Of a stretch of DNA of 64,000 bases, positions 10,642 to 17,778 are shown piece after piece; positions within the stretch are counted from its first letter, which is position 1; the number at the start of each line of letters is the position of its first letter. The stretch is from contig DASQFN010000045.1 of assembly GCA_035633115.1 (NCBI GenBank), forward strand, positions 146,061-210,060, written 5' to 3'. Made by a program: the position numbers and the translations under genes. The notes under the pieces were generated by a model, which saw nothing but the letters and a program-made list of their open reading frames with translations, was not told where the DNA came from and made no database searches. Source of the stretch: Gemmatimonadaceae bacterium (GTDB lineage Bacteria > Gemmatimonadota > Gemmatimonadetes > Gemmatimonadales > Gemmatimonadaceae).

Positions 10642-11445
10642 ATGTGCGGACGATCGACTCTTCACGACGCCCCGACGAACGTTCTCGAGCGGTTCAGCCT
10701 TCCCCCTGTGCTGCCCGGCTTCGAGGCGCACTACAACATCGCGCCCACGCAGCAGCAGTGGACGATTCTCCGGGAGAAGGACGGTTCTCCGGCCGCTCGT
10801 CAGATGCGATGGGGGCTGATCCCTTCGTGGGCATCCGATCCGTCGATTGGTCACCGAATGATCAATGCGCGGGCCGAGTCTCTCACCGAGAAAGCAGCAT
10901 TCAGCGCGCCGCTCGAGAGTCAGCGCTGTCTCATTCTCGCCGATGGGTATTACGAGTGGCGCACAGAAGGGAAATCGAAGATCCCGATGTATTTTCGGCT
11001 TGCCGACGGCAGAGCATTCGGCCTTGCGGGTTTGTGGGACCGATGGGAGAAGGGTGATGCTCCGCTCGAGACGTGCACCGTAATTACTACGTCAGCCGGC
11101 CCGCGCACGCGGCCCTTTCATCACCGCATGCCTGTTCTGCTCGTGGATGATGCTCAGACGGCGTGGCTCGACGGCACCGCCACACCGCGCGAGCTGTTAC
11201 GAATGCTCAGATCCTACGATGCAGCTGATCTCGAGATGTACGATGTGAGCCGGCAGGTGAACAACACCGCGAACGATTCCCCCGACTGCATCTCGCCTGT
11301 GGAAGCGACCCCGGAAGGTGCGACTGAAAAGGAAGCGATCACGAAGCACACGAAGCACACGAAGAACAGCAGGAACACTGACGATACGGAGCAGTTTCTT
11401 TTGGGGGAACTGCTCGCGCCAGTACGGCCCCGATCGCCAGGCTGA
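10642..11445 (+). CDS. SRAP-domain protein (HMCES/YedK family)
   Basis: 267 residues. Family members cross-link through Cys2 to abasic sites in single-stranded DNA, protecting them during replication or the SOS response. Visible: MCGR start with Cys2, NIAPTQ, the MRWGLIPSW segment, the INARAES segment, the catalytic-site Glu region in DGYYEW, and HHRMPV with the conserved His. ATG 10642 is fixed by the need for Cys2. The last ~40 codons (Lys/Thr/His-rich) are encoded by one arm of an intergenic repeat element and have probably replaced the native C-terminus. Confidence 0.92.
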   Translation: MCGRSTLHDAPTNVLERFSLPPVLPGFEAHYNIAPTQQQWTILREKDGSPAARQMRWGLIPSWASDPSIGHRMINARAESLTEKAAFSAPLESQRCLILADGYYEWRTEGKSKIPMYFRLADGRAFGLAGLWDRWEKGDAPLETCTVITTSAGPRTRPFHHRMPVLLVDDAQTAWLDGTATPRELLRMLRSYDAADLEMYDVSRQVNNTANDSPDCISPVEATPEGATEKEAITKHTKHTKNSRNTDDTEQFLLGELLAPVRPRSPG

Positions 11446-11536
11446 CTTAAACCCTCAAGAAACAAGTGCGCCAAAAGAAGTGAGGGCGCCTCGCGGCGCC
11501 CTCCGTGATCTTCGTGTGCTTCGTGGTCGCTTCCTC
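11332..11536. repeat. Inverted-repeat intergenic element (CACGAAGCACACGAAG type)
   Basis: A left arm near 11332-11360 and a right arm near 11508-11536 are inverted copies sharing GGAAGCGA(T/C)CACGAAG followed by CACACGAAG. Between them lies a second small hairpin GGGCGCCTCGCGGCGCCC near 11485. The left arm is read into the C-terminus of the SRAP gene. A related but different element is at 46.8 kb. Such elements may be REP-like sequences. Confidence 0.7.
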
Positions 11537-11558
11537 TTCAGTGAAGATCCGCCCGGGT

Positions 11559-12050
11559 TCAGACCTCTGCCTCGATGTTGACCGAGGTCTCCGCGATCTG
11601 CGTCAGAAGCTTGTCCGTATTCCCTTCTTCGTCGAGTGTCGCCTGCAGAAGGTCGGCCTGAGCTTCGTATCCGAGCTGCCTGGCGTACGTCCTCACGCAT
11701 CCGTAACCCGCCATCTCGTAATGCTCCACGTGCTGAGCCGCGGCGATGAGGCCAGCGTCGAGCACGTCGGGCTCCGGTTTTTCCTTGATGAGCTCCTGAC
11801 TTTCTTTGATCAGCCCTTCCATGCCAACGCACTTCTTTCCTTTCGGGCTGACACCCAGGTCATCACACACCTGCTCGACGCGGTGAAGGTGCACCTCGGT
11901 CTCCTTCAGGTGCCGGCTGAACGCCTGCCTCAGCTCATCATTCGATGATGCCTTGATCATCTTCGGAAGCGCCTTGATGATCTGATTCTCGGCGCTGTAG
12001 AGGTCCTTGAGCTGCTCTACATAAAGGTCTTTCAGGGTTTCCATTTCCAT
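11559..12050 (-). CDS. DUF892 / YciE-YciF family ferritin-like protein
   Basis: 163 residues from ATG 12050, preceded by GGAGAG at proper spacing. The family is a four-helix ferritin-like fold, often stress-induced. The typical start (TLKDLYVEQLKDLYSAENQI) and the second half with DAGLIAAAQHVEHYEMAGYG carry the Glu and His residues that could ligate a di-metal centre. Adjacent to, and divergent from, a Rieske-FAD oxidoreductase, so an oxidative-stress role is plausible. A longer frame from 12119 lacks a ribosome-binding site. Confidence 0.9.
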   Translation of the reverse strand: MEMETLKDLYVEQLKDLYSAENQIIKALPKMIKASSNDELRQAFSRHLKETEVHLHRVEQVCDDLGVSPKGKKCVGMEGLIKESQELIKEKPEPDVLDAGLIAAAQHVEHYEMAGYGCVRTYARQLGYEAQADLLQATLDEEGNTDKLLTQIAETSVNIEAEV

Positions 12051-12223
12051 AGTGCTCTCCCGGATTTGCGGCGGTTGCCTCGTGAATCGTGTAGACAGCA
12101 AAGGCAATTGGAGTGCCATCAGCGATTGGACCGTGGGAACGCACGAACGATAGAAATGTGACCCCAGTGCTGCGCGAAAAATGTATGATTCGTACGGAAC
12201 TGAGGACCAACTGAGGAGACGAT

Positions 12224-13753
12224 TTGGAAAGCACCGGGTTGACAGGGCCGGATCTCGGCAACGGAATACCCGAAGCGGATCTCGCTCCGGGTTCGATTAT
12301 CCTGGGCCACGCAGCCGGAGAGGCCGTGCTCGTCGCGCGGCAGGGTGACGAGATATTTGCCGTCGCTGCCGGATGTACTCATTACGGCGGGCCGCTCGCC
12401 GAAGGCCTTCTCGTGGGCACTACTGTGCGCTGCCCGTGGCACCATGCGTGCTTCGACCTGCGGACCGGCGCCGCCGTTCGCGCTCCGGCGCTCAACGATC
12501 TCGCCTGCTGGACGGTTGCGCGACGAGACGGAAAGATCGTGGTCGGCGAGAAGCGTGAGTCCTCACGGCCGGCGCCTGTGTCGGGACAGGGAGTTCGATC
12601 GCGTCCTGCCTCGGTTGCAATAGTCGGCGCAGGCTCCGCCGGAAACGCCGCGGCGGAGATGCTGCGTCGCGAGCGCTACGACGGGCCGGTAACGGTCTTC
12701 GATTCCGATCCGCTGGCGCCGTACGACAGGCCAAATCTTTCGAAGGACTACCTCGCGGGAAACGCACTGGAAGAGTGGATTCCCCTGCACCCGGCGTCGT
12801 TCTACGAGGAGCTCCAGATCGAGCTCGTGCTCGACAAGCCGGTGCATGCGCTCGATGCGGCCGCGCGCCGGCTCACGTTCGCTGACGGCAGCACCCGGGA
12901 ATTCGGGTCGGTGCTGCTTGCGACAGGTGCATCGCCTATCCGTCTCGACATCCCGGTTGCCGGCGGTCCCGAGATCCGATATCTGCGCACTCTCGAGGAT
13001 AGCCGCTCGATTATCGCCGCAGCGGGTCAGTCGAAACGCGCTGTAGTGCTGGGTGCGAGCTTCATCGGCCTCGAGGTTGCCGCGTCGCTCCGCACGCGGG
13101 GCCTGGACGTTCACGTAGTCGCGCCCGAGAATCGGCCGCTCGAGAAGGTACTTGGCCCCGAGCTGGGCGATTTCATCCGGAGCGTGCACGAGCAGCACGG
13201 GGTGAAATTCCATCTTGGACAGACGGCGACCTCGATCGAGCGCGGGACAATGACGCTCTCGTCGGGCGAAAAGCTGGAGACTGATCTAATTGTCGCGGGG
13301 GTCGGCGTCCGACCAAATCTGCACCTCGCTGAACAGGCGGGGCTCGACGTGGATCGAGGTGTGCTTGTGAACGAGTATCTCCAGACGAGCGCCGAAGGTG
13401 TATTCGCGGCGGGAGACATAGTGCGGTGGCGGGACCCGCACTCGGGGCAACGCATTCGTGTCGAGCATTGGGTTGTTGCCGAGCGTCAGGGGCAAAACGC
13501 GGCGCGGAACATTCTCGGTCAGAGAGTGCGCTTTGATGACGTTCCATTTTTCTGGAGCAACCACTACGACGTCGCGATAGGCTACACCGGGCACGCCGAA
13601 AAGTGGGATGCAATCGAGGTTGAAGGCAGCATCTCCGGTCAGGATTGCGCCGTCAGATTCCGACGCGCCGGAAAGACGATTGCGATCGCAACGATGGGCC
13701 GGGACCGTGAGAATCTGGAAGCCGAGCGTGCCATGGAGCTCGCTCTGGCGTGA
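12224..13753 (+). CDS. Rieske [2Fe-2S] domain fused to FAD-dependent NAD(P)H oxidoreductase (AIF-like)
   Basis: 509 residues. N-terminal Rieske domain with Cys51/His53 (CTHYGG) and Cys70/His73 (CPWHHACF). It is followed by a pyridine nucleotide-disulphide oxidoreductase module: FAD-binding VGAGSAG at 134-140, NAD-binding VVLGASFIGLEVA, and the ATG-like GVGVRPN and FAAGDI motifs. This resembles AIF-like or rubredoxin/ferredoxin reductases that pass electrons from NAD(P)H to a partner. TTG 12224 is supported by GAGGAG just upstream. Electron acceptor unknown. Confidence 0.92.
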   Translation: MESTGLTGPDLGNGIPEADLAPGSIILGHAAGEAVLVARQGDEIFAVAAGCTHYGGPLAEGLLVGTTVRCPWHHACFDLRTGAAVRAPALNDLACWTVARRDGKIVVGEKRESSRPAPVSGQGVRSRPASVAIVGAGSAGNAAAEMLRRERYDGPVTVFDSDPLAPYDRPNLSKDYLAGNALEEWIPLHPASFYEELQIELVLDKPVHALDAAARRLTFADGSTREFGSVLLATGASPIRLDIPVAGGPEIRYLRTLEDSRSIIAAAGQSKRAVVLGASFIGLEVAASLRTRGLDVHVVAPENRPLEKVLGPELGDFIRSVHEQHGVKFHLGQTATSIERGTMTLSSGEKLETDLIVAGVGVRPNLHLAEQAGLDVDRGVLVNEYLQTSAEGVFAAGDIVRWRDPHSGQRIRVEHWVVAERQGQNAARNILGQRVRFDDVPFFWSNHYDVAIGYTGHAEKWDAIEVEGSISGQDCAVRFRRAGKTIAIATMGRDRENLEAERAMELALA

Positions 13754-13761
13754 GGCGGAGG

Positions 13762-14102
13762 TCAGAGAGGCCTGCACTTCGAGGAATCGACAGCCTCGCT
13801 CCACCACGCTCGCAGCTGGTCGGCATCCCCCTGCTCCCAGTTTTCCGGGACAGGAATCAATCTTCGCTTTTCGCCTCGTTCGCTCTCGAAGCACAGCCAG
13901 CCGCCTTCATATCCAGGCGCGACAACCGAGCGCGCTCTCTGGGGATGCCTGCGCCGATCGGGGACAGCCCTGCGGTCGCCTCCGGAATAGCTGGCATTCT
14001 TCACCTCCCGCCTGGTTTCGTGTCTCCTTTCCGCGGAGCTCGGGCTCACAAACCAGACTCCCATTTCTGACCGCTCTCATCACTGAATTCCCGGTAGCTC
14101 AT
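13762..14102 (-). pseudogene. Small hypothetical protein gene broken by a one-base deletion
   Basis: Two minus-strand frames join into one ~113-residue protein. The first starts at ATG 14102 (MSYREFSDESGQKWE) and runs into a stop at 14046. The second continues with VWFVSPSSAERR and ends after a clean segment near APGYEGGWLCFE and PVPENWEQ. Adding one G after GAG at about 14057 restores ...KWEVWFVSPSSAERR... without any other change. Either a real inactivating deletion or a sequencing/assembly error. A shorter translation from ATG 14064 is possible but would lose the conserved-looking N-terminus. Function unknown. Confidence 0.65.
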
Positions 14103-14172
14103 TCTCACGTCCCGATTCGAACGGTTGTTTACACCGATTAAGTTGGCAAGTTGAGAGCCGCGACGGGGCGTT

Positions 14173-14264
14173 TTTCGGCGGAATTTGCACACCGTTACTG
14201 AAGTGCAAAGGGGTCGAATTTCGGCGGATTTTGCACGCCTTTGCCGAAGTGCCAAGGGGTCGAT
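14173..14264. repeat. Two tandem 46-bp repeats, each containing an inverted repeat
   Basis: Units 14173-14218 and 14219-14264 are about 85% identical. Each begins TTTCGGCGGA, carries TTTGCAC ... GTGC(A/C)AA as an inverted repeat with 12-nt spacing, and ends AAGGGGTCGA. They lie between the stop of the winged-helix regulator and the start of the small broken gene, so they could be tandem operators or RNA hairpins. Confidence 0.75.
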
Positions 14265-14280
14265 CGCTACCCTGGTTATG

Positions 14281-14895
14281 CTATGCTTTAACTTCGAAGC
14301 AGCAGCTCGGATCTGATCCCGCGACACAGCAGCTTCTCACTCCCATCGCGAGATATTCCGCGAGCAGGCTTTCGAGAATCTTGCATGCGGCTGCATGCTC
14401 CGAGGTCAGTGCGGCCAGCGGGCATGCCCTGCTGCGAATCACCATATGCCCGTTCAGGCGCCGAACCTCAGCGAGCCCGCCGAAGCCTCGAAGAAGCTGT
14501 GCGGCGGCTTCCACGCGCGCACGTTTTGTTCCGTCAGGATGAGGATAGCGTCGCCCGAGCGTTCTTCCTGTTTCCCGCATCCACGATCCGAGCTGTCGCG
14601 CTGAGCACTGTCCTTCGGCAACGCGGAGGAATTGAGAGAGAACCGGCAGGTAGATCGTCGAGAACTGGATCTCACCGTCGAGCGTGATGGAGTACAGTGC
14701 GGACGGCTTGCTCGCCGTGGGACGGCTACCCGTGCGAGCCGCGAGCTTCCAATCCTGGAGCTTGCGCAGCTGGTTCCGAATCGCGTTCGGAGTCAATCGA
14801 AGCGCCGCGGCAAGCTCTTCCACTGTCTTAGGCCCATCTCTGAGCTGCGCGAGCACCTTGCCGGCGGGGCTGCTGAATCGGACTAGTGTTGCCAT
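14281..14895 (-). CDS. Winged-helix transcriptional regulator with C-terminal Cys cluster (SufR-like)
   Basis: 204 residues. N-terminal winged helix-turn-helix (KVLAQLRDGPKTVEELAAAL then LTPNAIRNQLRKL) of the DeoR/ArsR-like group. The C-terminal part has Cys in RACPLAALTSEHAAAC (CX12C) and a terminal CC...CC set. CX12C resembles the first half of the SufR Fe-S ligand pattern, but the rest differs, so Fe-S sensing is only a suggestion. No suf genes are nearby; targets may include itself or the tandem repeats just downstream. Confidence 0.8.
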   Translation of the reverse strand: MATLVRFSSPAGKVLAQLRDGPKTVEELAAALRLTPNAIRNQLRKLQDWKLAARTGSRPTASKPSALYSITLDGEIQFSTIYLPVLSQFLRVAEGQCSARQLGSWMRETGRTLGRRYPHPDGTKRARVEAAAQLLRGFGGLAEVRRLNGHMVIRSRACPLAALTSEHAAACKILESLLAEYLAMGVRSCCVAGSDPSCCFEVKA

Positions 14896-15023
14896 TTATC
14901 GCTGATTTTGGTGAGCCAGACACTCGTGCTTCAGGGATTGTCCTGTCTAAACGTTCAAGAACCGCACCCTGTTGACGTCGTGCTGCGGGCGCTCGGCAAA
15001 CATGCGAACGTGCGGCTCGAGAT

Positions 15024-15050
15024 AATGCGAAAGGGGGGACTCGAACCCCC
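15024..15050 (-). repeat. 27-bp direct copy of the tRNA-Leu 3' end (candidate att site)
   Basis: Identical over 27 bp, in the same orientation, to 20456-20482, which is the T-arm 3' half plus the acceptor 3' strand of the intact tRNA-Leu. No other tRNA parts are present here. This is the footprint left when an element integrates at a tRNA 3' end. The copy is followed by an inverted extension that makes 15025-15058 a perfect 13-bp stem with an 8-nt loop. Confidence 0.75.
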
Positions 15051-15091
15051 TTTCGCATCGATCTCCTGTGACACAACACTCTCCTACTCGA

Positions 15092-15126
15092 CCCGCTCCG
15101 AGAAGCTCGGACGGAGCGGGTCGTGG
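15092..15126. other. Strong inverted repeat downstream of the lipoprotein gene
   Basis: A 12-bp perfect stem (CGACCCGCTCCG / CGGAGCGGGTCG, about 11-nt loop) lies close to the end of the minus-strand lipoprotein gene. It lacks a T tract, so it is not a clear intrinsic terminator. The rest of 14896-15170 shows no gene. Confidence 0.5.
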
Positions 15127-15170
15127 CCTCTTCTTCTGACAGGGCTTCCGAGGGATCTCCGCGGCCCGAG

Positions 15171-15912
15171 CTACTGGCAGGGGTTTGGTGACGGGCCCGC
15201 ATTAACGAGGACGTCGTGTGCAAGGATTCTCGCCACCCCGCCTTTGGACGTCGCCGTAATAGTATTTCGATAAGTCCCGAAGCGACTGACCTTCACGCGC
15301 ACCCACGCAGTGCCGTTCTCGTCGAGAGTGCCTGTGAACGCCGCCTGTCCCGGCACAACCCCCCCGCCAGAAGGAACCCGATCTATGGGACCCTCCACCG
15401 TCATGGAGTACGTCGCTCCCGCCCGCGGCGGCGAGGTGGTAATGCGCTTGCACTCCAGCGATTGTCCCGCGATTCCGGTGTTGTGATCGAAACCACCGGC
15501 TGCACTCAGCGTAAACGGAGTAACGTCCAGGCACGCGAAAGTCAGCGAGCGGGTTTCGCCACTCCTGATCTCGACCGTCACGGGACCGGCCGGACAATCG
15601 ACGTTGCGGTTGTCTTCATCTCCGTCCTCGGAACTGTTGACCGTGATCGTCGGGACCCCAGTGGGCACCTGCCGCTCGAATTCCCCGTTGGCGTCTGTCT
15701 GGATGTAATCAACAAACTTGTTTGTATCCGGGAAACCACTGGGGCTCACGATCTCGACCCACACGTTGGGTGCTCGCACACCGTCGACGGTGACTACGCC
15801 TCGGATTCTTCCGAGGAGCGGATCTGGATTGGTAAAATATGTCGCACCCCGTAACGCCTACAGTCACGACGGCAAACAGCCTGGTCAGGATGCGGCGCGA
15901 TCGGTGAATCAT
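15171..15912 (-). pseudogene. Secreted lipoprotein with Ig/carboxypeptidase-regulatory-like domain, frameshifted in a T run
   Basis: ATG 15912 has an excellent AGGAGG site and starts a lipoprotein signal (MIHRSRRILTRLFAVVT ... GCDIF). At a TTTT run near 15840 the frame is lost. Removing one T joins it to TNPDPLLGRIRGVVTVDG and the 202-residue downstream frame, giving a ~246-residue protein. The mature part starts like a carboxypeptidase-regulatory (transthyretin/CNA-B-like) domain and ends in a second Ig-like domain (GTAWVRVKVSRFGTYRNTITA). Likely cell-surface. One of three lipoproteins divergent from the SARP regulator. The frameshift may be an error in a homopolymer. Confidence 0.7.
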
Positions 15913-16051
15913 GACTGCCTCCTGGTTTGCACCTTGGTTGGGTCTGCGCGACGATCCCTGCCGGCTCCAGCAGGGCGACGATCGCGCAGCACGCGAGCGC
16001 TGTGTGTACAACGTCCGTCTCATCGAGCACGCCGATTGATTCCGAAGCGTC

Positions 16052-16981
16052 CTATTTGCGCGGCCCGAAGGCCGGCCCGTGGTCGTACGTTGGTCCTCCG
16101 AGAAGCAACCCGAGCTCGGTGCCGTCGGGGCTCACCGTGAAAATGTCGGGATCGTCGGCGCTAACCCGGAAGCCAAAAAAGGCGACCTTCGACCCGTCAG
16201 GTGACCAGGCCGGTGACCAGTCTTCGCCGTCGTGATTGGTGAGCCGAACCAGGTTCGCCCCATCCGCGTTGATCGCGTAGATCTCGGTTGAGACGCCGTC
16301 GCCCTGCAGCCTCGAAACCATGCGCACGAACGCGATCCGGCTTCCGTCCGGCGACCAGCGCGGATCAGAATCCATGCGCGCGCCGGCATAGAGCACTGCT
16401 GCGCCTGAACCATCCGCGTTCATCGTCCAGATGTCGCCCCCGTCGCCCGTGACGCGGCGAAAGACGATACGCGAGCCGTCCGGCGACCAGTCGGCTTCGT
16501 GGTAGCCGTCTTTTCCGTCGGTCAGCCGCACCACGCCTGAGCCATCCGCATTCATTGTATAAATCTCCTTCGTGCCCTCGCGGTTGCTCCAGAACAGAAT
16601 CCTGTCGCCGCGGGGCGACCACCTCGGGCGCACGGAGAGGCGCCCTGCGAGCACCGTCTCGTTTCCCGTGGCGAGATCGAGCACGGCGATGCCGTCCGCG
16701 GGCGTCTGATACGCGACCTTCCGACCGTCCGGCGACACGTGTGGCGAGAAGCCCTCCGCTCGAAGGCTCACGAAGTTTGTTCCGTCTGGATTCATCGCCA
16801 TCAGTACGTTCCTGTTTCCCTCTGCGCGAACAAACACAATCTTGCCGGCCAGCGAGGTGGGAATGGTTGAAACCGGCGGAGGCGCGGGGGGCGTTGGTCC
16901 GACCGTCGAGCCCGCGCCTCCACTGCAATTGCAGGCGCCCATTACTGCCAATATGATGGGCAGTTTGGTAAGTGTCTTCAT
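16052..16981 (-). CDS. TolB-like beta-propeller lipoprotein
   Basis: 309 residues from ATG 16981 (GAGGAG upstream). Lipoprotein signal with candidate lipobox Cys in the GACNCSGG region, then a Pro-rich linker, then at least six PD40/WD40-like TolB repeats recognisable by recurring WSPDGSRI and MNADGSG motifs. TolB-type propellers act as periplasmic protein- or ligand-binding scaffolds. It lies between two other lipoproteins on the same strand. No catalytic domain; specific partner unknown. Confidence 0.85.
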   Translation of the reverse strand: MKTLTKLPIILAVMGACNCSGGAGSTVGPTPPAPPPVSTIPTSLAGKIVFVRAEGNRNVLMAMNPDGTNFVSLRAEGFSPHVSPDGRKVAYQTPADGIAVLDLATGNETVLAGRLSVRPRWSPRGDRILFWSNREGTKEIYTMNADGSGVVRLTDGKDGYHEADWSPDGSRIVFRRVTGDGGDIWTMNADGSGAAVLYAGARMDSDPRWSPDGSRIAFVRMVSRLQGDGVSTEIYAINADGANLVRLTNHDGEDWSPAWSPDGSKVAFFGFRVSADDPDIFTVSPDGTELGLLLGGPTYDHGPAFGPRK

Positions 16982-17033
16982 GAGAATGCGCTCCTCTATC
17001 TGATTGTTTTGGTTGTCCGTGTCATTCGCGATG

Positions 17034-17648
17034 CTATTGCTGGGGATAAACGACGTCACCAATGCTGACGGTACCGATTATTTCCACTCGATTGCCGTCG
17101 CCGAGGTGGCTGTTGTACCGCCACACCGCGACGTTCTTCGCGTGCACGTGAAGGGTGAAACCGGCTTTCGTGGGCACCACTGGCTGCGCGACCGCGATCC
17201 AATCGGTGTTATGCCAGATCCCCGCCTCACCATCGACGTCCTGCGCGTTGAGACGCATGTGGGTTATGCGGCCATTCTTTCCATTCTCGAGCTGCACCTG
17301 CAGCACGACATCATCCGTCAATGCGTACTCGGTGTAGGTTGCGCTGGCCCACAGTGGCGTCACTACGAGACAGCCGCTCTTGCCGAATACGACGGCCCAT
17401 GCGTTAGGCGTAAACCCGGTCGATGGACAAGAGCTCGTGAGCGCGGGCGCATCTGCGTCCGCCAGCGCCAGATCGCCCTGCATTACGGAGGCTCCTGCAG
17501 TCGCGGGGGTCCCTCCCTTTGCCTGACGAAGCCTGCCGATGTCGAGCGGGCCGGGCGCAAGTGGATCGGTACAGCCTGGAATGGACAGCACGAGGAGAAC
17601 AGTGGCGGCAATTGCGGCTATGGATCGGTTGCGGTGGTAGTCTTTCAT
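17034..17648 (-). CDS. Hypothetical lipoprotein
   Basis: 204 residues starting at ATG 17648 with AGGAGG upstream. Signal peptide ends in a lipobox (SIPGC, Cys26), followed by a low-complexity linker and a domain rich in beta strands with two Cys (SSCPSTGF and KSGCLVV) that could pair. No family recognised. First of three minus-strand lipoproteins; its promoter faces that of the SARP regulator across 130 bp, suggesting shared control. Confidence 0.75.
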   Translation of the reverse strand: MKDYHRNRSIAAIAATVLLVLSIPGCTDPLAPGPLDIGRLRQAKGGTPATAGASVMQGDLALADADAPALTSSCPSTGFTPNAWAVVFGKSGCLVVTPLWASATYTEYALTDDVVLQVQLENGKNGRITHMRLNAQDVDGEAGIWHNTDWIAVAQPVVPTKAGFTLHVHAKNVAVWRYNSHLGDGNRVEIIGTVSIGDVVYPQQ

Positions 17649-17778
17649 GGTGCCTCCTGGCGACTGTGGGTCGGGTCATTCCGATCCCGTCGAGGGCGAA
17701 TCTGGCGGTATCCGATTATCCGCTTCTTATTTCGCAGTTAAGCCGGGCTCGCACCGGCCAACCCGCCTCGACTCTGAC

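Noticed and set aside
15024..15060. Second tRNA gene
   Set aside because: Only the T-arm and acceptor 3' strand are present; no D-arm or anticodon arm follows.
15794..16030. 78-codon minus-strand frame with a hydrophobic stretch
   Set aside because: Overlaps the well-supported lipoprotein start and its AGGAGG site in another frame; no ribosome-binding site of its own.
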